A stretch of 64,000 bases of DNA. Origin: Halonotius aquaticus. Lineage in GTDB: Archaea > Halobacteriota > Halobacteria > Halobacteriales > Haloferacaceae. How positions within the stretch are numbered: position 1 is the stretch's first letter; each line of letters begins with the position of its first letter. The stretch lies in assembly GCF_003605575.1 (NCBI RefSeq), contig NZ_QKNY01000012.1:1-64000 (forward strand), in the 5' to 3' direction. This document shows positions 15,625 through 23,563 of the stretch, piece after piece. Below the pieces are notes generated by a model. It had not been told where the DNA came from. It was given only the letters and a program-made list of their open reading frames with translations, and ran no database searches. Position numbers and translations under genes: made by a program.

Positions 15625-15716
15625 TCATAATGGATGAGAATAGTCCTATCGGTTGAATTCAAATCCATTATGATAACTCCGAAAGGCTTTTACCGATATG
15701 ACTTCTCATAATGGAT
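15625..15716. promoter_or_regulatory. Operator array: three TCATAATGGAT boxes
   Basis: Exact 11 bp boxes at 15625-15635 (plus), 15663-15673 (inverted) and 15706-15716 (plus). The first sits 13 bp upstream of the small HTH gene's ATG; the last overlaps the start codon of the first operon gene. Centre distances are 38 and 43 bp, close to four helical turns. The layout fits cooperative repression with looping. Confidence 0.75.
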
Positions 15717-15914
15717 AAGGAGGCCCAAGCGTTCGGGGTCATTCGAAAAGTGCCCCGCGGTGTTGCCGCACCGGAGGCTTGGGTCTCTGGACAGAAACCC
15801 ATGAAAAGATCTACTCCAGGATCGGAAGATAGTACCGGATTACAATTAGAACAGACGCTCTCAAGTCTCACACTACGATCACTCGCCGTAACCCGAATCG
15901 GAGGTGGACAATGA
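15711..15914 (+). CDS. Hypothetical small leader protein of the ParB/TFB operon
   Basis: A 67-residue frame whose ATG lies inside the third operator box and whose stop overlaps the next start (ATGA), as do other junctions in this operon. The protein is basic and low in acidic residues, unusual for this organism, and has no recognised domain, so it may be a leader peptide or a chance frame. If it is not translated the operon starts at 15911. Confidence 0.4.
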   Translation: MDKEAQAFGVIRKVPRGVAAPEAWVSGQKPMKRSTPGSEDSTGLQLEQTLSSLTLRSLAVTRIGGGQ

Positions 15915-16726
15915 GCTCCACGTCAGATCCAGCTGGCACAGTCAAACGTACGACTGCGATTCCAGCACTTAAGACGAACTCCGCGCGGGCGATACTGGAT
16001 GCCTTCGGTGATTCGATCATCCAGCTCAAAGCAAGCAGCAGCGTCGTCACAACCAACGAAACCCTCGTCGAAGAACTCCGGGAGTATGGGGTACTTCGAG
16101 CACAAGAGACAAAACAAACCCTCGATATCGATTACACGCAGCTGCAGGACTCTGACAGTTCTAACCCGGATAATCCGTGGGATGAACCCGCTATCGAGAC
16201 GCTCTACGAGCATCTCGACGCTATCCTCGATGCAGAAACTCAGTCGGTCAAACCGGATCTCGCTGTCCAGTCAGTTACCATTCGAGTGACCGATGAGGCA
16301 CTCCAAGAGGTGACACCGGCGCGAACAGCTGAGTTCGATCTCCACTTCGAGGCCTCGAAGGCTGAAGAGGCCCTTCGGGAACAGACACGGCGAGCAAACG
16401 CTGGCCGTGGGCTGTACACTGAACTGGGATTCAACGTCACGAACCTGAATCTCCATTCAGTCATCGAGACGGTCACAAAATACTCCGAAACCTCAGACGG
16501 TGAGTATCTCTCATGGAACGGGCCTGAAGACGATACTCGGCCGAAGGTCAACCCGCAGCTGGCGGTTCGGATTAACGACCGCATCCTGCCGGATCAGTAC
16601 GGCGTGCTCAAACCGTATCACGTCGTCGACGACGAGGTAATCGATGTGGCTGATGAGGCCCTTGAAGACGACACTGGGGACAGTGAAACTGACGGGGAAC
16701 CTGCGGACTCGGAGGCTGAGAACTAA
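15911..16726 (+). CDS. Hypothetical protein of the ParB/TFB operon
   Basis: 271 residues, no recognised family. The N-terminal half is mixed alpha/beta; a helical segment rich in Glu, Ala and Arg runs about 138-162 (LHFEASKAEEALREQTRR); the last 40 residues are an acidic disordered tail. It is the first solid gene of the operon, linked by 1-4 bp overlaps to the genes on both sides. Its position ahead of two ParB-like genes suggests a partition or plasmid-maintenance partner. Confidence 0.75.
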   Translation: MSSTSDPAGTVKRTTAIPALKTNSARAILDAFGDSIIQLKASSSVVTTNETLVEELREYGVLRAQETKQTLDIDYTQLQDSDSSNPDNPWDEPAIETLYEHLDAILDAETQSVKPDLAVQSVTIRVTDEALQEVTPARTAEFDLHFEASKAEEALREQTRRANAGRGLYTELGFNVTNLNLHSVIETVTKYSETSDGEYLSWNGPEDDTRPKVNPQLAVRINDRILPDQYGVLKPYHVVDDEVIDVADEALEDDTGDSETDGEPADSEAEN

Positions 16727-16995
16727 TGCCGCCGGCGCAATTCAGCGTCGATCCCGCAGCTGATGAGGGATTCTACGTGACCGTCGGGACTGAACTCACG
16801 GTGTACGAGTCCTACGACGCCGCGATTGCCGAGGTGCAGGAGAAGATCGCCACCGAGACTGACAGCTTCCTCGCTGAGGTCACTATCGACAACGATGGCA
16901 GTGACGACGTGGCTATTAGTCTCGAACAGGTCGGCTGGCAGCAAATCATCCGCGACATGACGACCGCACAAAATGGAGAGGAACCGACTCCATGA
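16726..16995 (+). CDS. Hypothetical 89-residue operon protein
   Basis: A small acidic protein with alternating strand and helix (FYVTVGTELTVYESYDAAIA, then SDDVAISLEQVGWQQIIRDM). It overlaps the upstream stop by one base (TAATG) and the downstream ParB-like gene by 4 bp. No family is recognised. Tight coupling suggests that it works with its neighbours. Confidence 0.7.
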   Translation: MPPAQFSVDPAADEGFYVTVGTELTVYESYDAAIAEVQEKIATETDSFLAEVTIDNDGSDDVAISLEQVGWQQIIRDMTTAQNGEEPTP

Positions 16996-18209
16996 TAGAA
17001 CGAGCTGAACTGTCAATCGAGTCGCTGGTCGTCGATCCGATGCAGTCTCGTGACCAACCGTGGACGGGTGACGATATCGACCAGCAACTGGTCGCCGCTA
17101 TCGAAGCCGATGGGCTGTACAACGATCTCATCGTCCGGCCACTCGACGCTGTCGAGATGGGGGTAACTACTGAGACCACCGACACCGTCGATGACGGTCG
17201 CGATGCTGTTACTGACGATGACAACGCTGGCTCTGATGGCAATCCATCACCGGTGACTGCAGAAGACCTGTATGCTATCGTCGCCGGGTCACGACGCTAC
17301 TACGCTGCGATGGAGGCCGGCTATGAGTCGCTACCGTGTAAAATCTTGCAGGCAGATGATTTGGATGCTGCGTGGACATCGCTACTCGAAAATACAGACC
17401 GGCGCGAGCTCTCCGAACAGGAGATCGCTCAGCAACTCAATCTGATCTATCAACTGATTCGTCCGGGAACGAACGACGAGGGCATTGAACCAACTGACAC
17501 GCCACTCGATGTAGATCTTGAGATCGAGCAGGGGCACTTCGAGACCGACGAGGAAGCCCTCGCTTACATGGCCGAACGGTACCTTGGTCGCTCCGATCAA
17601 AGTGCGATTGATCATATTCAGGAGCACCTACAGACGGCTGCGCTTCCACCGGTGCTGCAGTCACTGTTCAAAAATCCCGAGGAGCGTACGGCCCCCGAGC
17701 GGACGGCCCTTGAGAACTACGGGATCGATACCCGTGCGACACTCGGAAGTGGTGAGGGCAAATCTGGCACGTCTCGGGCGGTTGTCGCGCTCCACAACAC
17801 TCTGGAGTCCGAACTGGAGGCCGACAGTCTTGATCCAGTCGATGCGGTCTTAGAGACGGTTGGCTCACTCCAGTTCGACGAGATGTCGGAACTCGAACTT
17901 CGGCAGTCGCTACGAGAGTTCCGCAAGGATGTCTCGACGGCCCTCGATTCGGAATCGCCGACCGAGCAACGAGAGGTCTTCAGTGAGACGTTACAGCGGC
18001 ACACCGAGGAACTCCAAGAACTCCACGAAGAGATCGAACCGAACCGGCCGTTCAAACGGGTCGATCTGCAGGGCCCAGAGACCCAACGGCACAGTCGCTG
18101 GCACGTCCAGGCGATGCGCTCGCGGGGTGCTAACACGCATACAGAACTGGCTCGGGAGTTGTATCTGGAGCGGTTGGAGACCCTCGCTGACGAACGGGGG
18201 TGGGAGTAA
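16992..18209 (+). CDS. ParB-like protein 1
   Basis: 405 residues with a ParB/Srx-type N-terminal domain: the target-like segment VVDPMQSRDQPW, a long acidic insert at about 55-90, then YAIVAGSRRYYAAMEAGYES near 93-112, which matches the conserved GxRRxxAA motif. A helical middle follows (SEQEIAQQLNLIYQL, HTH-like) and a coiled-coil C-terminal third (QRHTEELQELHEEIEPNRPF). ParB proteins bind centromere sites to segregate plasmids, and this domain is now known to bind CTP. No ParA is in this operon; the nearest is at 30796. The next gene is a second ParB-like protein, so the pair may form a heteromeric complex. Confidence 0.85.
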   Translation: MIERAELSIESLVVDPMQSRDQPWTGDDIDQQLVAAIEADGLYNDLIVRPLDAVEMGVTTETTDTVDDGRDAVTDDDNAGSDGNPSPVTAEDLYAIVAGSRRYYAAMEAGYESLPCKILQADDLDAAWTSLLENTDRRELSEQEIAQQLNLIYQLIRPGTNDEGIEPTDTPLDVDLEIEQGHFETDEEALAYMAERYLGRSDQSAIDHIQEHLQTAALPPVLQSLFKNPEERTAPERTALENYGIDTRATLGSGEGKSGTSRAVVALHNTLESELEADSLDPVDAVLETVGSLQFDEMSELELRQSLREFRKDVSTALDSESPTEQREVFSETLQRHTEELQELHEEIEPNRPFKRVDLQGPETQRHSRWHVQAMRSRGANTHTELARELYLERLETLADERGWE

Positions 18210-18211
18210 GC

Positions 18212-19174
18212 ATGTCGCAGGCACCATCGAATCCAGCCACCAACCACGATCTACTGCCAGACACCTACGATGAGTTGTTGCCAGTTGGGCAACTCGTCCA
18301 CGGTGAGCACAACCCTCGTCGTGTTCGGCCATCGGAGACACTGAAACAATCCATCGCCGGCTTCGGTATCAACAAGCCACTGATCGTGCGTCCAGATCCG
18401 AATGAAAACGATGTGTATCACATCACCGATGGCTGGCAACGGTACCAGGCAGCCGTCTCCTGTGGCTGGGAGCAACTCCCGGTTCGGATCTATGAGGACA
18501 CATTGGATGCGCTTGAAGCGACCGAAATGGAGAGCATCGTCCGGGAGTGGTCAACCTACCAGTGGGCGCAGTACTGCCGCTCGTTGGCCGACGAAATCGA
18601 AACTGACACGCAATCAAAGGCCGAGCGAGCCCGGCAGGTCGCCGCTCGAACCAGCCGTGAGGCCGACACTGTTCGTCGATATATCGATGTGTTGTCGCTG
18701 CCTGACGAAGTCCACGTCCTACTGTCGGATGGCCCGGAAGGTGATGAACAGCAGTGGTCGGCATTGAAGAATTTCAACGCGGATGTTCGACAGTACGGCG
18801 ATCTGCAATGGCAGGTTGCCGACCGGCTCGCTCGGAATCAATCAGGGCTTTCCGAGCAACGGGTAATCGAGATCGCAGCGACAGCTGTGGAGTTCCAGAC
18901 TGCTGAACAGGGCATCGAGTTCGTCGATCTAGCGGTGACCAACCCTGAAATGAGAGTCGATGTTCTCCACCGGAAGGTGCTATTCGGGAAAGATTACGAA
19001 CAGTATCTGGTGATCCCTCGCGTGTCGGTAAAACTCTCGACGGCGGAGAAGCGAGCGATCATGGATCACTGCCATGAACACTGCAAACCGCTCAGTGAGA
19101 TTGTGTCTGAATCGGTCACATCGTTAGCAAATGAGATCACTGATGATGACACTGAATCGGATGCTAATGAGTGA
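18212..19174 (+). CDS. ParB-like protein 2
   Basis: About 320 residues from ATG 18212. The GTG at 18200 in the same frame lies before the upstream stop and is less likely. ParB motifs: HGEHNPRRVRPSETLKQSI near 33-51, FGINKPLIVRP, then HITDGWQRYQAAVSCGWEQL near 70-89. The HTH region (KAERARQVAARTSREADTV, YIDVLSLPD) follows. It is coupled to ParB-like protein 1 upstream and overlaps the TFB gene downstream. Paired ParB-like genes without ParA are unusual, and may serve transcription or recombination control and not classical segregation. Confidence 0.85.
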   Translation: MSQAPSNPATNHDLLPDTYDELLPVGQLVHGEHNPRRVRPSETLKQSIAGFGINKPLIVRPDPNENDVYHITDGWQRYQAAVSCGWEQLPVRIYEDTLDALEATEMESIVREWSTYQWAQYCRSLADEIETDTQSKAERARQVAARTSREADTVRRYIDVLSLPDEVHVLLSDGPEGDEQQWSALKNFNADVRQYGDLQWQVADRLARNQSGLSEQRVIEIAATAVEFQTAEQGIEFVDLAVTNPEMRVDVLHRKVLFGKDYEQYLVIPRVSVKLSTAEKRAIMDHCHEHCKPLSEIVSESVTSLANEITDDDTESDANE

Positions 19175-20012
19175 TACTATGGCGAGAGAATCGCACGACC
19201 AGCCACGATTGCCTGCCACCGTTATCGATTCGATTGTCACCAACAGGATTGGGGAAATAGATCGATGCCCCCAGTGTGAGAGTCTGCTGAAATTTTCGGC
19301 ACCTGAAGTACCGAATCAGGTTTGTAGATCGTGTGGGTACGTGATCGGAACAGAGGCCCCTGTTGGTTCGATAGAAGAGATCACTGAGGAGGAAGATGTT
19401 GAAACAGACCAATCCTGGAGTGAGTTCTATGCAATAACCAACAGCACTGAAAAACAAGTCGCAGCGGCATTTGAAGAGATTGAATCCGTCGCTGAGGATC
19501 TCTATCTTACTCCTGAGCTTCGAGAACAGGCTGCCGATGTCTACGCAGAAGCCTCACGAGTGAACCTCACAGACGGACGATTAACCACACTCGTTGTTGG
19601 TGCGGCAATCTGTATCGGAACACGAGAAGTAGAGCAACCACGGCCTACCGAACGAGTAGCTTCTGAACTGGATATTGACTCAGATCGACTCAAACAGATG
19701 ATACGACAATTCCAAGCAGAATTGACCCGAGGGTATGTTGAGCTATCACCAACGGCCTACGTTGGGTATCTCTGTCAAGAGGCAGCACTTTCGGATCAGA
19801 TCAAATCAGAGGCTAAACAACTGATAGACACTGTTGTTGAATCAGAGCTATTCAGCAATGCAGCGGTTCATCCAGTTGGCATCGCTGGCGCAGCGATATA
19901 CATGGTGTCGTCTGGAGAGCTAACGCAACGTCGAATTGCGACCCTCACCGGTGTCTCACAAGAGACGATCCGTCAGCGGGTCAGTGATTTCCAGGAGGTG
20001 TTGGATTCATGA
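19167..20012 (+). CDS. tfb: TFB-like transcription factor (TFIIB homologue)
   Basis: About 281 residues from ATG 19167, which overlaps the upstream stop by 8 bp; ATG 19179 is an alternative. An N-terminal zinc ribbon (RCPQCESLLKF and VCRSCGYVIG) is followed by two cyclin-like repeats: about 85-175 (LREQAADVYAEASRVNL, VGAAICIGTRE) and 180-275 (EAKQLIDTVVE, VGIAGAAIYMVSSG). The last helix-turn-helix, RIATLTGVSQETIRQRVSDF, matches TFB proteins. TFB recruits RNA polymerase to TATA/BRE promoters. A copy embedded in a plasmid operon suggests that the element supplies its own promoter specificity. The B-reader/linker segment is divergent. Confidence 0.9.
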   Translation: MSDTMARESHDQPRLPATVIDSIVTNRIGEIDRCPQCESLLKFSAPEVPNQVCRSCGYVIGTEAPVGSIEEITEEEDVETDQSWSEFYAITNSTEKQVAAAFEEIESVAEDLYLTPELREQAADVYAEASRVNLTDGRLTTLVVGAAICIGTREVEQPRPTERVASELDIDSDRLKQMIRQFQAELTRGYVELSPTAYVGYLCQEAALSDQIKSEAKQLIDTVVESELFSNAAVHPVGIAGAAIYMVSSGELTQRRIATLTGVSQETIRQRVSDFQEVLDS

Positions 20013-20962
20013 CTCGGCTTCCGAATAATGACCCTTCCAATCAAATCGCCACAACCGGTGTTCCAATTCAAGCTGCCGACGATCTCACTGCGGTGATCTA
20101 CGCTCGAACGTCATCACCGGGTCAACAGGAAGGGTACTCCATAGATGAGCAAGTGCGACAATGTTGGCAGAGATGTTCGTCGTTAGGCTGGACGGTATCA
20201 CACATCTTTCGTGACGAAGCAGTCAGCGGAAGCGATACTGACCGAGAGATGTTCCAGAAGATGCTTTCCCGAGCTGAGGCTGGTTGGTTCGACGTGATAG
20301 TTGTCTGGAAGTTGGATCGATTCTCCCGAAGCCTCATGCACGCGGTGCAGTTGGAACAGGAGTTGAGAAGTTGGGATGTCGGGCTGCATAGTGTCACCGA
20401 ACATATCGACACGACTACTCCCACTGGGCGGTTCAACTTCCGGAACATCTCTTCAGCCTCAGAACTTGAACGTGATCTCATCAAACAGCGCACACAGATG
20501 GGAATGATTGGGTTAGCTGCCAACCACCAGTGGCCCAATGATAATCCCCCTCTGGGATACAGGAAGTGTGAGGATGCAACGCTGGAAATCATCCCTGCAG
20601 AGGCCGATCTCGTACGGATCATCTTTGATCGGTATCTCCGTCTTCGATCAATGCCAGATGTCGCCACAGAATTAGAAGCAGAGTCTCATCCAGAATGTCG
20701 GCAATTGGAATGGACGCCCCACCGAGTAGGTAAGATACTGAAAAATGAGATCTACATAGGCGAATACACAGTGGCAGACGTGGATGAGTACGTTGAAGAG
20801 TATCAGATAGTGGAGAAGCGTCGGTTTGAAACGGTTACTCAAGTCAGAAATCGATTCCAACGTGCAAGAAAATCAGTGCGTTCAGAGATGCCACGTAATC
20901 GGAAGGAGAGACGAATACAGAACGTCACTAATCAGTACTCAGAGTTTCTGGAAACGCAATAA
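20009..20962 (+). CDS. Serine recombinase with recombinase domain
   Basis: 317 residues. The resolvase domain begins AVIYARTSSPGQQEGYSIDEQ with nucleophile S35 in the Y-x-R-x-S motif. WKLDRFSRSLMHAVQLEQEL near 104-123 and SASELERDLIKQRTQMGM are typical. A recombinase-domain segment follows (NPPLGYRKCEDATLEIIPAE, then WTPHRVGKILKNEIYIGEYT). It is shorter than most large serine integrases and lacks the long coiled-coil and zinc domains. It is the last gene of the operon, overlapping TFB by 4 bp. It could resolve plasmid multimers or integrate the element. A second serine recombinase converges on it from 22800. Confidence 0.9.
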   Translation: MTRLPNNDPSNQIATTGVPIQAADDLTAVIYARTSSPGQQEGYSIDEQVRQCWQRCSSLGWTVSHIFRDEAVSGSDTDREMFQKMLSRAEAGWFDVIVVWKLDRFSRSLMHAVQLEQELRSWDVGLHSVTEHIDTTTPTGRFNFRNISSASELERDLIKQRTQMGMIGLAANHQWPNDNPPLGYRKCEDATLEIIPAEADLVRIIFDRYLRLRSMPDVATELEAESHPECRQLEWTPHRVGKILKNEIYIGEYTVADVDEYVEEYQIVEKRRFETVTQVRNRFQRARKSVRSEMPRNRKERRIQNVTNQYSEFLETQ

Positions 20963-21072
20963 TTGAAAACTCTACGTTGTTTGTGTCTTCCCTCACTATA
21001 AGTGGGTATTTATATGAAATCATCAATAGGGATTGCTCAGTCGGCTTTTAATCGAGAATGTAAATTCAAATA

Positions 21073-22800
21073 TTATTGATTGAATGGTTTTATTCTTAAT
21101 ATAACTACATCAGAATTCTCATTTTCTGCGTGGTTTTTCAGCATTTCCCACTCTTTCTCATGCGGGAATTTCATTTGATCGTGTTCCTTCTCACCTCCAT
21201 CAGTATCGTATTCTGGACAAATCCAGTAGTGACACTTCGAGCCGTCCTTCAAAGTTTCAGAACCATTCTTTTCCATACCTCGACCACAATGATCACAGAT
21301 GGGTTTGATTCTATCAATATCCTCTAGAACTTTCATAATCAATCCCATATCTGCTAACTTTTCAATATCAACACTGTCGGTCGTGGTAGAGTGCTTTTTT
21401 GCGATATCATCAACAGTTTCGTTGACTTCTTCAAAGAGATCTTCAGAGATCAACTGTAACTCAGAGTCTTCTTTTACAGCTTGCTCAGATTCATCTGCAC
21501 TACGTGGATATACTACTCTTCCAACGTAAATTGGGTCTTCGACGATGCGCTTGATTATCGCCCCATCTGTATCGTCAATGTCGATATCTGAATAGTCGAA
21601 CACTGAGACGACATCCTCAACTGGTAACTTAAGAACAGAGTACTTCTGTTCATAACCCTGATCAAGTCCCTCATTATTCACGTGAGATTTGATAAGTTTA
21701 GCAACCTGAGAGTAGTTTTCTGTTTCTATCACATCTTCCATAATCGCAGATACTACTTTTTCGCCACCCGTAACTGGTTCTGGCCAATCTTTGTCATCTG
21801 GTAGTCGATATCCAAGACGTACATTGTCAAACCATGTACTCCAGACCTTTTCTTTCTCAAATTTTCGTTTTATCGTGTCCCATGCCGCTCGGATACGATC
21901 CTCAACTGATTTGCCGGCGGTGATGGCTTCGACTACGAGAGTAATTTGATCAGAGGTAGAATCTAGATTATACAATCCATTCCGGTAGGTAATTATCTCT
22001 ACCTCGTGCTCATAATGAATTACAGCTGCCACGTAGATCGTCTCAAGTGTATTTCGACCGAGACGATTTATCCGATCAAGTACAACGGGACGAGGATCCT
22101 GTTCTAAATGCTCGTCAAGCTTTTTGAAACCTTCTCGGTCGAATGTATACCCACTTTCATCCATATCCACAAATATATTTGCTATTTCATACCCAAGCTC
22201 ATCTGCTATTTCGTGTATATGTTGTTTTTGAACCTCAATACTCATAGTTTCAGAACTACTATCATCAGGAGAACTTTGACTTTGTCTTGTGTATCCGTAT
22301 GCTGCTTTAGCCAGATCATCTATTAATTCAAAAGTATTTGTTGATTTATTATTTGAGTTTGACTGTTCATCAGATGAATCGGCAAACTCCGACAAAGAAG
22401 CGTTTGAATCACTTGATGTTGCAAGCATAATTAGTGGCAGCAGCAGAACCACGCTGAATCGATTGGTGAGGAAATTTGATACCCACTTTGTGAGGTATGA
22501 TTTAGGAGCCGTCGATAGGTATGATTTGAGAGCCGTCGGCAGGTATGATTTAGGAGCTGTTGGCTGACTCAGGTATACTCCCAGATCTACTACGTATATC
22601 GCGTGTGCGAGAGATTTAGAGGTTATATATAAATGCTGTACAGCATTTATGTGGTTAGCTATGATTTTTTGACGGTACCGTTGCAATATCATAGGTCTAT
22701 GATAAAGATTGGCCAGACTACCTGCGATGGCCAATCCAATACTTACATGGATGTGCGCAAGCACCAGGATCTGTTCTTTTGTTGGCTTGTTTTTAGCCAT
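21073..22800 (-). CDS. Large serine recombinase with unusual N-terminal extension
   Basis: Up to 575 residues from ATG 22800, which has an AT-rich TATA-like tract about 45 bp upstream. The frame stays open to ATG 22902, and ATG 22428 would remove the extension and leave a 451-residue normal recombinase. The catalytic domain starts AAYGYTRQSQS (nucleophile S174 in this numbering). DESGYTFDREGFKKL, LDRINRLGRNTLETIY and EAITAGKSVEDRIR follow, then a recombinase domain and a C-terminal zinc pair (CDHCGRG, CHYWICPEY). The extension has two hydrophobic stretches (IGLAIAGSLANLY, VVLLLPLIML) and a three-copy octapeptide repeat coded by a 24 bp tandem repeat. DNA here is markedly AT-rich, indicating recent transfer. 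Confidence 0.8.
   Translation of the reverse strand: MAKNKPTKEQILVLAHIHVSIGLAIAGSLANLYHRPMILQRYRQKIIANHINAVQHLYITSKSLAHAIYVVDLGVYLSQPTAPKSYLPTALKSYLSTAPKSYLTKWVSNFLTNRFSVVLLLPLIMLATSSDSNASLSEFADSSDEQSNSNNKSTNTFELIDDLAKAAYGYTRQSQSSPDDSSSETMSIEVQKQHIHEIADELGYEIANIFVDMDESGYTFDREGFKKLDEHLEQDPRPVVLDRINRLGRNTLETIYVAAVIHYEHEVEIITYRNGLYNLDSTSDQITLVVEAITAGKSVEDRIRAAWDTIKRKFEKEKVWSTWFDNVRLGYRLPDDKDWPEPVTGGEKVVSAIMEDVIETENYSQVAKLIKSHVNNEGLDQGYEQKYSVLKLPVEDVVSVFDYSDIDIDDTDGAIIKRIVEDPIYVGRVVYPRSADESEQAVKEDSELQLISEDLFEEVNETVDDIAKKHSTTTDSVDIEKLADMGLIMKVLEDIDRIKPICDHCGRGMEKNGSETLKDGSKCHYWICPEYDTDGGEKEHDQMKFPHEKEWEMLKNHAENENSDVVILRIKPFNQ
22493..22564 (-). repeat. Tandem repeat, 3 x 24 bp
   Basis: Units at 22493-22516, 22517-22540 and 22541-22564 begin AGGTATGATTT and differ at a few bases. 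On the minus strand they encode PTAPKSYL-like octapeptides in the recombinase N-terminal extension. The period is a multiple of three, so the reading frame is kept. A contiguous tandem without spacers is not a CRISPR. Confidence 0.85.
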
Positions 22801-23036
22801 GAGAGTGATGTGTTTGAGTGGCCGAATAATATCATCATAAATAATATATATGAAATTGAATACTTTAATGAACCCATTTGCAAAAATGCAAACGGGGCAC
22901 ATGAGGCCTATTAAATATAATTAACAGATATATTAATACTAAGATTGTTGAGACTAAAGTATTGAATTGAATTGGCCCTAATTTCCAAAGCCTAATTTTT
23001 ATATTGAATTTACATCAAATGTGCGAGTGAGAATAC

Positions 23037-23552
23037 ATGGGCTCTGAGAATCCCTCTACACAACATATCGAATCAGCCGAGGTAACCTCACAAAATCTAT
23101 TAACTATTCCAACTGAGGTTCAGAATTTGATTTTCGCTGATGATATAAGTGATGAAGATAAAGTTTATTACTGGTACATTCATGAAACTGAAAGTGATGA
23201 ATATATTTACATAGCTAGTCATACTCCTCGTGAAGAAAACTCTAAAACCATAGATAATACCGAAGCTCATTCAGGATCGTCCAATAGAACTTCTATACCT
23301 GATAAAGTTAGAAATATAAAGGACATTAGTGAAGGAGATCTGCTCTATTTTTTTGCGCATGATGGAACAAAAGAATCTAAGAATCCGTCCGTCGGCATCT
23401 TCACTGAAGACCAGATGACGAGTAAAATAGACTCAGGAATCGAAAATGACTCGGATGATGGTGCACTTTTTCGTCCGTATACTTTCACAACACCTGGTAT
23501 GGACGAACAAGATCAACCTGATTTAGCAGATCTTTTAGATAACATAGAATAA
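23037..23552 (+). CDS. Hypothetical AT-rich accessory protein
   Basis: 171 residues, acidic (Asp/Glu/Ser-rich), no recognised domain. The central part has short strands (VYYWYIHETESDEYIYIASH, EGDLLYFFAH). A TATA box (TTTTTATATTG, about 22997) lies 35-40 bp before the ATG. Codon use is as AT-rich as in the recombinase that diverges from it, so both probably came with the same element. It could be an anti-host or regulatory factor, but nothing shows this. Confidence 0.7.
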   Translation: MGSENPSTQHIESAEVTSQNLLTIPTEVQNLIFADDISDEDKVYYWYIHETESDEYIYIASHTPREENSKTIDNTEAHSGSSNRTSIPDKVRNIKDISEGDLLYFFAHDGTKESKNPSVGIFTEDQMTSKIDSGIENDSDDGALFRPYTFTTPGMDEQDQPDLADLLDNIE

Positions 23553-23563
23553 TTAGGAGGGGA

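Noticed and set aside
22493-22564. Three 24 bp repeats considered as a CRISPR array
   Set aside because: They are directly contiguous without spacers, imperfect, and in a coding frame.
22633-22914. Plus-strand frame opposite the recombinase extension
   Set aside because: Chance frame in AT-rich DNA; the minus strand has the better promoter and continues into a real domain.
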